From the NCBI GenBank assembly GCA_020425885.1, contig JAGQRA010000572.1, positions 1 to 26,693 of the forward strand: a stretch of 26,693 nucleotides of DNA, in the 5' to 3' direction. The stretch is from Planctomycetota bacterium (GTDB taxonomy: Bacteria > Planctomycetota > UBA1135 > UBA2386). A program made the translations under genes and the position numbers. Positions 1 through 7,975 of the stretch are shown in pieces (the first letter of the stretch is position 1; each line of letters begins with the position of its first letter). The notes below the pieces were generated by a model. That model had not been told where the DNA came from. It did not search any database and saw nothing but the letters and a program-made list of their open reading frames with translations.

Positions 1-1
1 C

Positions 2-967
2 GACCTGGCGGGCTCGACCAGCATCAATGCCGGCGCCAAGGGCTTCGCCGACGGCTTCTACAACCGCGCCGGCAACCCCGGTTCGCGCCTGCTGTCGATC
101 GGCGGCATCTGCGAGGACGCGATGATGGCCGTGCTGTCGGGGCTCTCGACCTTCGGCGGCCACGTCGGCGCCGGCGCCTCGTATGGCGCGTTCATCGCAG
201 CGCTCGGTCACGTCCCGTCCCGCCTGCACGCGATCGGCAATCAGGCGCGACAGCACGCCACCGGCCAACCGTTCAGCCCGATGTTCCTGGTCTGCGCCCA
301 CGCCGGCCTCAAAACCGGCGAGGACGGTCCGACCCACGCCGACCCGCAGGCGCTGCAGCTGCTGCAGGACAACTTCCCGCGCGGCACCCTGATCACGTTG
401 ACGCCGTGGGATCCGCAGGAGACGTGGCCGCTGGTAGCCGCCGCGTTGCGGCATCGCCCGGCCGTGATCGCGCCGTTCGTGACCCGGCCGAGCGAGCCCG
501 TGCTCGACCGCGCCGCGCTCGGGCTGGCTCCGGCGACCGACGCCAGCCACGGCGTCTACCATCTGCGCAAGGCGCGCAGCGATGGCCCCGGCGACGGTGT
601 CGTCGTGCTGCAGGGCAGCGGCGTCACCTACGCGTTCATCCAGGATGCGCTGCCGCTGCTCGACCACGCCGGCATCGATCTCGACGTCTACTACGTCGCC
701 AGCGCCGAGCTGTTCGAGCTCTTGCCGGCAGAAGAGCAGGAACGGATCTTCCCCGCCGCGCACGCCGCGATCGCCATGGGCATCACTGGCCTCACGCTGC
801 CGACGATGTATCGCTGGATCACCTCGCCGCGCGGTCGCAAGGCGACCATGCACCCCTATCAGAAGGGGCACTATCTCGGCAGCGGTCAGGCCGAGATGGT
901 GCTGCTCGAGGCCGGCCTCGACGGCCGCAGCCAGTTCGAGGCGGTGCGCAGCTTCATCCGCAGGTGA
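2..967 (+). CDS. tkt: Transketolase, C-terminal part (5' end outside window)
   Basis: The frame is open from the left edge to a TGA at 965-967, giving about 321 residues of a larger protein. It corresponds to the pyrimidine-binding and C-terminal domains of transketolase. The segment GEDGPTH, preceded by a hydrophobic strand, is the family signature. The GICEDAMMAVLSGLSTFGGH stretch matches the E-H-A-M-x-A-I-x-N-G helix that carries the cofactor-activating glutamate. The enzyme moves two-carbon units between sugar phosphates in the pentose phosphate pathway, using thiamine diphosphate in the cytoplasm. The sequence is more divergent than typical housekeeping transketolases, so a transketolase-like relative cannot be excluded. 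The last 31 codons contain one copy of a 46-bp direct repeat found again 7 kb downstream. Confidence 0.85.
   Translation, partial: DLAGSTSINAGAKGFADGFYNRAGNPGSRLLSIGGICEDAMMAVLSGLSTFGGHVGAGASYGAFIAALGHVPSRLHAIGNQARQHATGQPFSPMFLVCAHAGLKTGEDGPTHADPQALQLLQDNFPRGTLITLTPWDPQETWPLVAAALRHRPAVIAPFVTRPSEPVLDRAALGLAPATDASHGVYHLRKARSDGPGDGVVVLQGSGVTYAFIQDALPLLDHAGIDLDVYYVASAELFELLPAEEQERIFPAAHAAIAMGITGLTLPTMYRWITSPRGRKATMHPYQKGHYLGSGQAEMVLLEAGLDGRSQFEAVRSFIRR
875..920 (+). repeat. 46-bp direct repeat, copy 1 (inside transketolase 3' end)
   Basis: Positions 875-920 are identical to 7897-7942, in the same orientation. Here the sequence is coding and encodes the stretch around GSGQAEMVLLEAG near the transketolase C-terminus. 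Identity stops sharply at both edges. It could be an attachment-site-like duplication or the footprint of a rearrangement. Confidence 0.9.
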
Positions 968-1003
968 GGGCCGAGGCGCGCGGTGGCGCACCGACGCCAG
1001 CGT

Positions 1004-2161
1004 TCAGTGCGGCAGTGCCTGCCCCGGAACGACTGCCGCGAGGAACTCGGCAGCCGGAATGCACAGCACGCCTTGCCGGCGCAGCCGCGCATCGCCGCAA
1101 TAGACGAGGACCCTCCGGGCCTCAGGATAGTCCTCGCCGAAGGCAGCCAGGCTCTTGAGATCGGCGGGACGCACATGACGGCTGTTCTTGACCTCGATGG
1201 CCAGGAACGTGTCTTCACCGTAGAGCACGAAGTCGACCTCGGTGCCGCTGCGCGTTCGCCAGAACTGCAGGCTGACCGCGGCGTCGCTGTAGTCGATCCA
1301 GGCGCGCAGGTGCTGCGCGACGAGGCCTTCGAGCGCCGCGCCTTCGATCTCCTCGCCGCGATCGAGCGGCCCGGTCGGCCGCAGCGAGCGATAGACACCG
1401 ACATCGAACCAGTAGAATTTGGGCGCGCTCGTCGTCTGCCGGCGCGCGCGGCGTTGGAACGTCGACACCCTGTAGCCCAGCAGCAGGTCTTCGAGGACCT
1501 CGAGGTAGCTGTCGACCGTCGTCCGGCTCACCTGGCACTCGCGGGCCACGTTCGCGAGGTTCAGCGTCGCCGCCTGAGAGAAGCTCATCGCTTCGAGGAA
1601 GCGACCGAATGAATCGAGGTTGCGCACCATGCCCTCGGCCTTGACCTCCTCGCGCAGATACAGCGCGACGTAGGCACGCAGCGCGCGGTCCGGCTCGGAC
1701 GCACCGAGAACTCCCGGGACGAGGCCGAGCCGCAACGCGGATCCGAGCTCGAAGGTCGCGCCGAGTTCGGCCGCGAGGAACGGGTGCATCGCGCAACGTG
1801 CGGCGCGGCCGCCGAGCAGGTCGACACTGGTCCGCCGCAGCTTGCGCGCGCTCGAGCCGCTGAACACGAAGCGCAGGCCCGGTCGCTTCTCCTCGATCAG
1901 CGAGTGCGCCACGCTGAGCACCGCCGGGGCCCGCTGGACCTCGTCGAGCACGACCGTTCCGGGTTGCGACTGGCCGTCGACCCGCTCGCGCAGTGCTTCG
2001 GGCGAGGTCTGCAGCAATCGTTCGAGAGCGGGGTCGAGCAGGTCGAGCCACAGAGCATCCGGATAGGCCTGCCGCAACCAGGTCGACTTGCCGGTGCCAC
2101 GGGGGCCGAAGAGGAAGTAGTGCGAGCGCGGCGGCACGAAGAATCGCGGCAGTCCCGTCAT
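1004..2161 (-). CDS. AAA ATPase with DUF4143 domain
   Basis: This 385-residue protein has a P-loop GPRGTGKST at residues 19-27 and a Walker B-like VVLDEVQ at 70-76, followed by a sensor-like FVFSGSS at 98-104. This is the AAA_14 part. A winged-helix-like middle (about 195-235) leads to a C-terminal DUF4143 domain. That domain carries a PD-(D/E)xK-like set: E278 in ALEGLVAQHL, D310 in GTEVDF, and E323 with K325 in LAIEVK. The cellular role of this large family is unsettled; it is often found in accessory regions. I chose the ATG at 2161 because families of this type begin a few residues before the P-loop. A TTG at 2200 would add 13 residues. It runs convergently towards the transketolase gene, with only 36 bp between the two stop codons. 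Confidence 0.85.
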   Translation of the reverse strand: MTGLPRFFVPPRSHYFLFGPRGTGKSTWLRQAYPDALWLDLLDPALERLLQTSPEALRERVDGQSQPGTVVLDEVQRAPAVLSVAHSLIEEKRPGLRFVFSGSSARKLRRTSVDLLGGRAARCAMHPFLAAELGATFELGSALRLGLVPGVLGASEPDRALRAYVALYLREEVKAEGMVRNLDSFGRFLEAMSFSQAATLNLANVARECQVSRTTVDSYLEVLEDLLLGYRVSTFQRRARRQTTSAPKFYWFDVGVYRSLRPTGPLDRGEEIEGAALEGLVAQHLRAWIDYSDAAVSLQFWRTRSGTEVDFVLYGEDTFLAIEVKNSRHVRPADLKSLAAFGEDYPEARRVLVYCGDARLRRQGVLCIPAAEFLAAVVPGQALPH

Positions 2162-2236
2162 TTTCGCTGCGATATTTCCATCTCTGGTGAAAATCTGCAA
2201 GCCTCAGGGGTGGCTGGCCGGATCGACGACCGCAGC

Positions 2237-2318
2237 GCCGAAGCTCCGCTGGCAGCGCCGGCACGTTCAGCCAACCGTAGAGGTTGTTGCCCCAGGCGAC
2301 GGCCTGGCCATCGGCAAT
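2237..2318 (-). pseudogene. Fragment of an RCC1-like repeat protein
   Basis: Reading the minus strand from just after a TGA at 2319-2321 gives about 27 residues, including VAWGNNLYGWLNVPALP. This is a nearly standard blade of the RCC1-like (W-G-x-N-x-Y-G-Q) repeats seen in secreted bacterial beta-propeller proteins. There is no start codon, and the pattern is lost after the ALPAEL segment. I read it as a remnant of a longer gene removed by rearrangement. The rest of the 2162-2327 interval shows nothing recognisable. Confidence 0.55.
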
Positions 2319-2327
2319 TCACCAGAC

Positions 2328-4916
2328 TCAAAACACGCCGATCGTGAGCTGCAGGGCATTGGAGCTGCTGAGAAGTGCCCCGGCTGCGCCGAGCTCGAGC
2401 TGCAGCACCTGGTGGTACAAGTCGATGCCCACGAGCCCCAGATGCCGCGGAATGGGCAATTGGTAGAGCGCGGCTCCGCTGCTGTTCGGGCTGATCAGAG
2501 ACAATGCCTCGGCGCTGGCGAGCAAGAGGCAGCCTTGGCCGGCGAGCGGGGAGTAGACGCTGAGAGCGTGTCCGGGAGAAGTCAGACCGACCAGTATCGC
2601 CGCCAACCCGTTCGTCGACAGGCCAGTTGTAGAGGATGAAAATGTGCCGCCGATCCAAGGTGACGCGGCGCAGGTCAGCTCGATCGGCCCGAGCGAACCC
2701 GAGCATGTCGTGGGAATGGATACCGATTCGGCCGGACAAGTGGCACGGAGGATTGCAAGCCCGCCAGCACCAATTGCGGATGCCGAGAATGGAGTGCCAG
2801 CGAAGGAAAACAGGCCGCCAACGACAAGTTCGCCCTGCTCCGTGAACGAGAGTGAGTAGACATGTTCGTTCACTCCCCAATCGATCCCTGACCAAGATTG
2901 CCCGTCGAACCTCGCGATGTTTACAGCACTGGTTCCTGCAAGGCGGAAGTCACCGCCAATGACGATGTCGCCATTTGGCAAGGCCGCCATCGCCGCTATT
3001 CGGACATAGGGTCCTGGGGAGCCAACTGGAGTCCACATGGTACCGTCCCATCGGGCAATGGAATCAGCACTGACTCCTCCTGCGCTTGTGAACGTGCCAC
3101 CAGCGATCAGTCCCCCGCCCGGTAGGGCAAGGAGAGCTCTAACCTCTGCACCTCCTATTCCTTGACCGACTTGTTGCCACCCGACTCCGTTCCACTTGGC
3201 AATGCAACTTGCTGGAATGCCGCCCGCAGTCGAAAAAGGTCCTCCAGCAACGATATCGCCATTGGGAAGTTGGCATAGATCGAAAACCTGCCCCAGTCCA
3301 TAGCCGCCCATGCCCGAACCCATCGCCTGCCAGGACGATCCATCCCACTTCGCCACGTTGTTCGCCGTGACGGAGCCAGCGTTGGGGAAAAACCCTCCAG
3401 CGTAGAGTTCGCCGCCTGTCCCCACAAGCAGGCAGAGTACGACGTAGGACCCGGGTCCTGTCATCCCACTTCCCATAGGATGCCATGATCCCCCATCCCA
3501 CCGCGCGATGTTCATGGCGCTCACTCCACCTGCGGATGAGAAACTGCCGCCAACGACGATGTCGCCGCCTGGCAGCATCACGGCGGAATAGACCGGACCA
3601 TCAGTACCCGATCCGAGCGCTGACCAGTGCGCACCATCCCACACGGCTACGTGCGCCGCATGGATATCTCCAATGGTGGTGAACCCGCCGCCTGCGATAA
3701 ACCCGCCGCCTGCGCGGGCCGCGATGGCGTAAACGTACGAATCGGTTCCGTCACCTATGGACGACCACGCAGTTCCGTCCCACATCGCGACATTGCGCGC
3801 ATGAATCCCGCCGACCCTACCGAAGGAGCCAGCGACGAGCATTCGCCCCAACGGCAGCAAACACAGTGAGTACACGCGTTGCCCACCCGTGCCCGTCGAG
3901 AGTGAGACCCAAGTTGATCCATCCCACGTTGCGACGCAGCTGGGAAACCCGGCAGCGTTGAAGGACCCTCCTACCACCAGATCGCCTGCCTGGGTGATCT
4001 TGACATCGTATACGGTACCAGTCGGGCCCGTAGAGCCGAACGCACTCCACGTAGCACCATCCCAGCGCGCAATGCCATACGCGGATCCTGTGCCAGCAGT
4101 AGTGAAGTTGCCGCCAGCGACAACATCTCCGTTCGGAAGTTCCGCGAGAGCCGTAACGAAGCCAGGGGAAACGCCCTGCGCAAAGGCGTGCCAAGCCGCT
4201 CCATCCCATCGTGCGATGTTGCGGGCGGCTATTCCTCCAGCGGACGAAAAGGTCCCACCCACGATGATATCGCCGCTCGAATGTGCCAGCAACGAGTAGC
4301 CAAAGCCAGCCAGGCCGGATCCCAGTGGATGCCACATCGATCCGTCCCATCTGGCAATCCCACTGCAGTTGACCCCTCCGGCCTGCGTAAACACTCCAGC
4401 GGCAACAAGATCTCCATTCGAAAGCGGACAAAGAGCAAAGACCCTTTCGTTCAGTCCAGCTCCCAGTGAGTGCCAGGAGGTGCCATCCCACATCGCGATA
4501 TTACTCGCCGGCACGCCTCCGGCGGTTTGGAAGTCGCCGCCAGCGATGAGGGCGCCATTCGCTAGCACCGCAAGAGCCTTCACATCAGTGTAGCCGCCGT
4601 CGGCAACGCCGCTGCCGAGGCGCGCCCAGATACCGGTTACCGGGTCGACGGCTACAATACCAAATGCACCCTCTGTTCCGGCGGCGTCAAAAGCTCCTCC
4701 AAGGACAATGAGTGGTTGCGCGGGACCTGCACCGTCGGGATCCCAGACCGTGCTGGCCACAACCCACTTGTCAGTCCCGCGAACGGCCGAGCCAGTGACC
4801 CACTCCGTTCCGCACTGCGACCGCCCCAACGCCGCCAGCACACATGGGAGGACGCTGCCCAAAACGGGGACGAACCTAGTCGTCCAGTGCGATGTGTGCG
4901 CAACGGCGGTGTTCAT
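2328..4916 (-). CDS. Secreted WDG-repeat (beta-propeller-like) protein
   Basis: This 862-residue protein starts with a signal-peptide-like segment (FVPVLGSVLPCVLAALG). The body, to about residue 720, consists of at least twelve repeats of roughly 44-48 residues. Each has a G-D-[IL]-[VI]-x-G-G-x-F-x-x-A-G-G core and ends in N-I-A-R-W-D-G-x-x-W. This pattern suggests one or more beta-propellers. Residues 722-862 form a different beta-rich tail ending in NALQLTIGVF. Similar tails recur, from memory, on many secreted planctomycete proteins and may be for sorting. The start at 4916 is supported by AGAGGAA a few bases upstream on the minus strand, although the frame stays open to 5162. The gene lies downstream of the glycoside hydrolase on the same strand, in lower-GC DNA. 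Its ligand is unknown; surface adhesion or scaffolding is a guess. Confidence 0.8.
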   Translation of the reverse strand: MNTAVAHTSHWTTRFVPVLGSVLPCVLAALGRSQCGTEWVTGSAVRGTDKWVVASTVWDPDGAGPAQPLIVLGGAFDAAGTEGAFGIVAVDPVTGIWARLGSGVADGGYTDVKALAVLANGALIAGGDFQTAGGVPASNIAMWDGTSWHSLGAGLNERVFALCPLSNGDLVAAGVFTQAGGVNCSGIARWDGSMWHPLGSGLAGFGYSLLAHSSGDIIVGGTFSSAGGIAARNIARWDGAAWHAFAQGVSPGFVTALAELPNGDVVAGGNFTTAGTGSAYGIARWDGATWSAFGSTGPTGTVYDVKITQAGDLVVGGSFNAAGFPSCVATWDGSTWVSLSTGTGGQRVYSLCLLPLGRMLVAGSFGRVGGIHARNVAMWDGTAWSSIGDGTDSYVYAIAARAGGGFIAGGGFTTIGDIHAAHVAVWDGAHWSALGSGTDGPVYSAVMLPGGDIVVGGSFSSAGGVSAMNIARWDGGSWHPMGSGMTGPGSYVVLCLLVGTGGELYAGGFFPNAGSVTANNVAKWDGSSWQAMGSGMGGYGLGQVFDLCQLPNGDIVAGGPFSTAGGIPASCIAKWNGVGWQQVGQGIGGAEVRALLALPGGGLIAGGTFTSAGGVSADSIARWDGTMWTPVGSPGPYVRIAAMAALPNGDIVIGGDFRLAGTSAVNIARFDGQSWSGIDWGVNEHVYSLSFTEQGELVVGGLFSFAGTPFSASAIGAGGLAILRATCPAESVSIPTTCSGSLGPIELTCAASPWIGGTFSSSTTGLSTNGLAAILVGLTSPGHALSVYSPLAGQGCLLLASAEALSLISPNSSGAALYQLPIPRHLGLVGIDLYHQVLQLELGAAGALLSSSNALQLTIGVF

Positions 4917-5210
4917 GCTTTCCTCTACGGACACGATGTGGACAGGATACCGCCCATGGGGCAATACGTCTCGGCGACCTGCGGCAAGCCGCATTGCGGT
5001 AGTGCGGAACGCCGGCAACCCTTGCCTTACTGTGCTTACGCGGTCCGCAAGGGCCAACAGTACCATGATCCCGTTCCATTTGCCCCCTTGCTCTTCGGCT
5101 GACTCCGGCCGCAACTCGGTTCCGGGGACCGGGATGCGGCAGCAGGCGATCTCCTCAGCCATTCTTCACAGCGGTGAGGAGTCCTCGATCGCCCATCGCC
5201 CCGACGAAAC
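4917..5210. other. Intergenic stretch between repeat protein and glycoside hydrolase
   Basis: About 294 bp separate the glycoside hydrolase stop from the chosen start of the repeat protein. The repeat-protein frame remains open back to 5162, but the extra residues look like no known domain and would bury the signal peptide. I see no RNA gene and no clear promoter. Confidence 0.5.
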
Positions 5211-6959
5211 TCATGGATACCATGTATTGAATGCACCTGCGGCCCAGAAGTTGTGCATCGTCAGGAACAACTGTTGATAATCGTACTGCATGGTAGCCCA
5301 AGGGATTACGCCCTGATGCAGAGCCGCCAGCACTTTGGCCTGGTGGAAAGCAGCGCTGGCCAGCGCCTGCGCAGTTGCCGAAGACGTCTGCAAAACATAC
5401 CCGTTAGGCACTGTGGCAGAAAGACGGTACCCGTACTCGGACTGGAGCGACCAAGTAGCCATGTTCTCGGCCGCCCAAAGCTCCTGGATAACCAAGGCTG
5501 GGTCCTGTAGCAACAGACCGCACCCATTAGGCCCACTGGTCAACGTGGCCGCATTAGCGACGAGCAGGCTATAATGACTGCGATTCGTCCCATCCCGCAG
5601 TCTTGGCGGTGGCTCGTACTCAGGATGGGCTGGGTCGTTGGTCGGCATTGAGGCATACGTATACGACAGACTCCAGGTCCTGAAGGACGCCATGGCTTGG
5701 ATCGTGGGCTGTATTGATGTAGTACCTCCAACGCCATAGTCGCGCACGAATACCGTTCTCGATGATCCGGACCCAGCATCGAACTGGGGGCCGTAGAAAA
5801 GGCCATCGCCGTAGTGCCAGGCGATGAAATTGACATTCCACCTCGTGCCGGTTGTCGGGTCGAAGTCGGGCCCTCCGATCTTGCCGACGTTTGCCGAGAA
5901 CAGGCAGAACCCTATCCCGTCACCGCCCGGGTTCCCCGTGTACGTTGACGGCACCTTGGTCGCGAGGTTGATTGCCTCCGGATACGTCTGCCCCCACCCG
6001 ACGAGGCCCGCCTCCATGGCAATTACCGGCTTGAAGGCGGTTAGGAGGAATCTAGCGTTATCGCACTTGCGCTCAATATCCCGTGGTCCGTTTCCATAGA
6101 AGTTGAAGCCAAGTACGTCGAGATTTGGGTTGCGCGCCAAATCGCGATGCGCTGTATCGCTGTAATTCCATACTGCCGGAGTCACCGCAGTCTGCGCTCT
6201 CCCGTCGTTGAATGCCTTTATCAGTTCCAGGGAAGTGGTGATCCAGTTGAACTGCTCCATATGGTTAGAGTCAAAGAGCGGCTCGTTCATGACGTCCCAA
6301 ACCAGCAGCGTACGCTGCGCGTAGTCCGTATCTTGTGGATGCTTCATGTAGGGATACGCTGCGTCAAGCATGTCCAGGATGAACGCTGCTTCGGGGTCGT
6401 CATCGACGAAGAAACCGCCACGGGAGTTGATGACTTCAGTTCCTGGAGACCTGATCCAATTGGCGTAGTTGTAGTCAGCGTAGTAGTCGGGCAGCCCCCC
6501 TGCCAAGGACGTGGGGTCGGGCTCAACGAAGTCGTTGTCCCACACAACCGGTTTTACATGCAGCCCCTCACTCTGACACAGTCCCAGGAAGTGCACGAAC
6601 TTGTTGTGCATTATCGTTGGCTGGAAACGCCAGTAGTGATATGAGAGCCAGACTCGAACAGTGTTGAAGCCGACGTCTCGGATTCGACTGAGTTGAAGCT
6701 GTATGTCAGTCGCCACTGGACCCGCCAACGCATAGGCCTTCCATGCTGCGGCTGGAGATGCAGTGTCATTCCAAATCAGGTTCGGGTTCGTCGCTCCGAC
6801 AAGGACCCCGATGTCCGTTGTCGAGTCCTTCGTGAAGGTTGGAATGAAGTTGACTCCGTGCACATTGCGATAGTCAGCATCGATGTCATCCATCGGATGT
6901 TGCGCAATCGCCATCGGAAGAAGAGCAAGATGCGCAAGAAGAATCTTGGAATGTCCCAT
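5211..6959 (-). CDS. Secreted glycoside hydrolase, clan GH-A (GH5/cellulase-like)
   Basis: This 582-residue protein has an N-terminal signal peptide (cleavage probably near AIAQ, residue 20). A TIM-barrel hydrolase domain of the cellulase superfamily follows. NTVRVWL (99-105) fits the strand with the conserved arginine. WDVMNEP (221-227) carries the Asn-Glu pair, with E226 as the likely acid/base. LGFNFYG (283-289) is a typical barrel strand, and E316 in PVIAMEAG is the likely nucleophile. Enzymes of this clan cut beta-linked polysaccharides such as glucans or mannans outside the cell; the substrate cannot be read from sequence. The region after about residue 430 is a helical extension without a recognised carbohydrate-binding module. 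It starts 72 bp after the sigma-factor stop on the same strand. No strong Shine-Dalgarno sequence precedes the ATG. Confidence 0.75.
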   Translation of the reverse strand: MGHSKILLAHLALLPMAIAQHPMDDIDADYRNVHGVNFIPTFTKDSTTDIGVLVGATNPNLIWNDTASPAAAWKAYALAGPVATDIQLQLSRIRDVGFNTVRVWLSYHYWRFQPTIMHNKFVHFLGLCQSEGLHVKPVVWDNDFVEPDPTSLAGGLPDYYADYNYANWIRSPGTEVINSRGGFFVDDDPEAAFILDMLDAAYPYMKHPQDTDYAQRTLLVWDVMNEPLFDSNHMEQFNWITTSLELIKAFNDGRAQTAVTPAVWNYSDTAHRDLARNPNLDVLGFNFYGNGPRDIERKCDNARFLLTAFKPVIAMEAGLVGWGQTYPEAINLATKVPSTYTGNPGGDGIGFCLFSANVGKIGGPDFDPTTGTRWNVNFIAWHYGDGLFYGPQFDAGSGSSRTVFVRDYGVGGTTSIQPTIQAMASFRTWSLSYTYASMPTNDPAHPEYEPPPRLRDGTNRSHYSLLVANAATLTSGPNGCGLLLQDPALVIQELWAAENMATWSLQSEYGYRLSATVPNGYVLQTSSATAQALASAAFHQAKVLAALHQGVIPWATMQYDYQQLFLTMHNFWAAGAFNTWYP

Positions 6960-7031
6960 GGCTGTTCAAAGATCGATTGGTTCGGAAAGCCGCGACAACG
7001 GCTGGCGACAAGGACGCTTGCCGCTGGCGCC

Positions 7032-7704
7032 TTATCGCTGCGTTGACTGCTTCCCGCACTTCTCAGGCAAGTTTCCTAGCTTCATGAGCACGCGCACAGC
7101 TTTGCGCAGCCGTCGGCGGGACTTCTCCACGGCCGTGACGGTGATGCCTCGCAACTTGGCAATCATGACATTCTTGACTGACCCGGTCCGCAGGATCGCT
7201 AGCGTTTCACGATCTCCGCGCCCAAGTATGCGGTCCAACTCTTCGACCAATTCGCTCGCTGCGCCTGTCGAGAACTCGGAACCCGACTTCGCGTGCGGAA
7301 GAGAGTCGAGGCGGAACCCGGTCAGCAACTTCCGACGACATCCGTTGCGTGCCCGCTGCGCTAGGAACGGAAGGACGAGTGCAACCGCCCAACGGCATGC
7401 TTCCGACGATGCATGGTCCGCCGGAAACCGGCCCCATGCCGACGCGATGATCTCGGCGGCGAGGTCTTCACGATCGTGTTCACTCCATACCCGCGCGCGG
7501 CACCGCGATTCGATTTTGAAACGGAGGTTCTCCCAGGAGCTGCCACCGACGTGGCTGTCGGCGGTCCCCCACGCTTCTTCGATGGCATCCGAATGCGAAC
7601 TGCGAACTGCGAACTGCGAACTGCGAACTGCGAACTGCGAACTGCGAACTGCGAACTGCGAACTGCGAACTGCGCGAAACGCACAACAGGCATTCGTCTT
7701 TCAT
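7032..7704 (-). CDS. ECF-type sigma factor, currently out of frame through a 7-bp repeat (putative phase-variable gene)
   Basis: An ATG at 7704 is preceded by GGAGGAACCG, an excellent ribosome binding site. After 10 codons and one further base-split codon the reading enters 11 copies of GTTCGCA, and in this frame ends after 74 residues. From 7592 to 7032 another frame is open for 186 codons and encodes a good ECF sigma factor. It has a region 2 helix (REDLAAEIIASAWGRF, then an R-rich end) and a region 4 helix-turn-helix (VKNVMIAKLRGITVTAVEKS). That frame has no ATG, GTG or TTG between the repeat and a TTG at 7328, which would leave only region 4. Ten or thirteen repeat units would join the ATG in frame and give 221 or 228 residues. 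It sits directly upstream of the glycoside hydrolase gene. A dead gene or a repeat-count assembly error are the alternatives. Confidence 0.75.
7594..7674. repeat. Heptanucleotide tandem repeat, 11.6 copies
   Basis: TGCGAAC is repeated perfectly eleven times from 7594 to 7670 and ends with a partial TGCG. Since seven is not a multiple of three, each gain or loss shifts the downstream frame. All frames of a strand encode the same cyclic heptapeptide without stops (SSQFAVR on the minus strand, CELRTAN on the plus strand), so the repeat can be read through at any copy number. It lies inside the sigma-factor gene, near its 5' end. Confidence 0.97.
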
Positions 7705-7707
7705 CGG

Positions 7708-7714
7708 TTCCTCC
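7708..7714 (-). promoter_or_regulatory. Ribosome binding site of the sigma-factor gene
   Basis: The minus strand reads GGAGGAA followed by CCG and ATG (7704). The core GGAGG lies 5 bases before the start. It decides the ATG at 7704 as the true start, upstream of the heptamer repeat. Confidence 0.75.
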
Positions 7715-7896
7715 GCTGACTATCGCGAAGCACACGACATTCTCCCGCTCGTTACTTCTCGATGCTGGGCAACCTACCGCATTCCGCAAGTCATGCAACA
7801 CCCCGCTCCGGCCCCGGCGACCGACCTCAATACGCACTTGTTGGCCAACGAGGACTCGGCAACTCGCCACGGCCTTGCCACCGAGTCTTCGGTTGC

Positions 7897-7942
7897 CTCG
7901 GCAGCGGTCAGGCCGAGATGGTGCTGCTCGAGGCCGGCCTCG
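7897..7942 (+). repeat. 46-bp direct repeat, copy 2 (intergenic)
   Basis: This copy is identical to 875-920 in the transketolase gene and has the same orientation. Here it is outside any plausible gene, and neither flank resembles transketolase, so it is the displaced copy. Confidence 0.9.
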
Positions 7943-7975
7943 GCCGCCCTGACACCACCGGCAGGCAGGTCCCCG

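Larger units (their letters stand above)
7705..7975. other. Intergenic region between sigma factor and MNT gene
   Basis: These 271 bp separate two divergent genes. They contain the sigma-factor ribosome binding site at one end and the second copy of the 46-bp direct repeat at the other. Promoters for both genes should lie here, but I see no convincing -35/-10 pair and no RNA gene. Confidence 0.5.

Noticed and set aside
4917..5162. Longer N-terminus for the WDG-repeat protein
   Set aside because: The added 82 residues match nothing and would place the signal peptide internally; the start at 4916 has AGAGGAA before it.
7032..7328. Sigma gene starting at the TTG at 7328
   Set aside because: It would lose region 2 entirely, whereas region 2 homology continues upstream without stops to the repeat.
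7594..7674. CRISPR-like array
   Set aside because: The units are 7 bp and contiguous, with no spacers; no cas gene is present.
6883..7719. A 278-residue plus-strand frame covering the sigma-factor region
   Set aside because: It is the antisense shadow of the sigma factor; the minus-strand frame has clear sigma motifs and a ribosome binding site.
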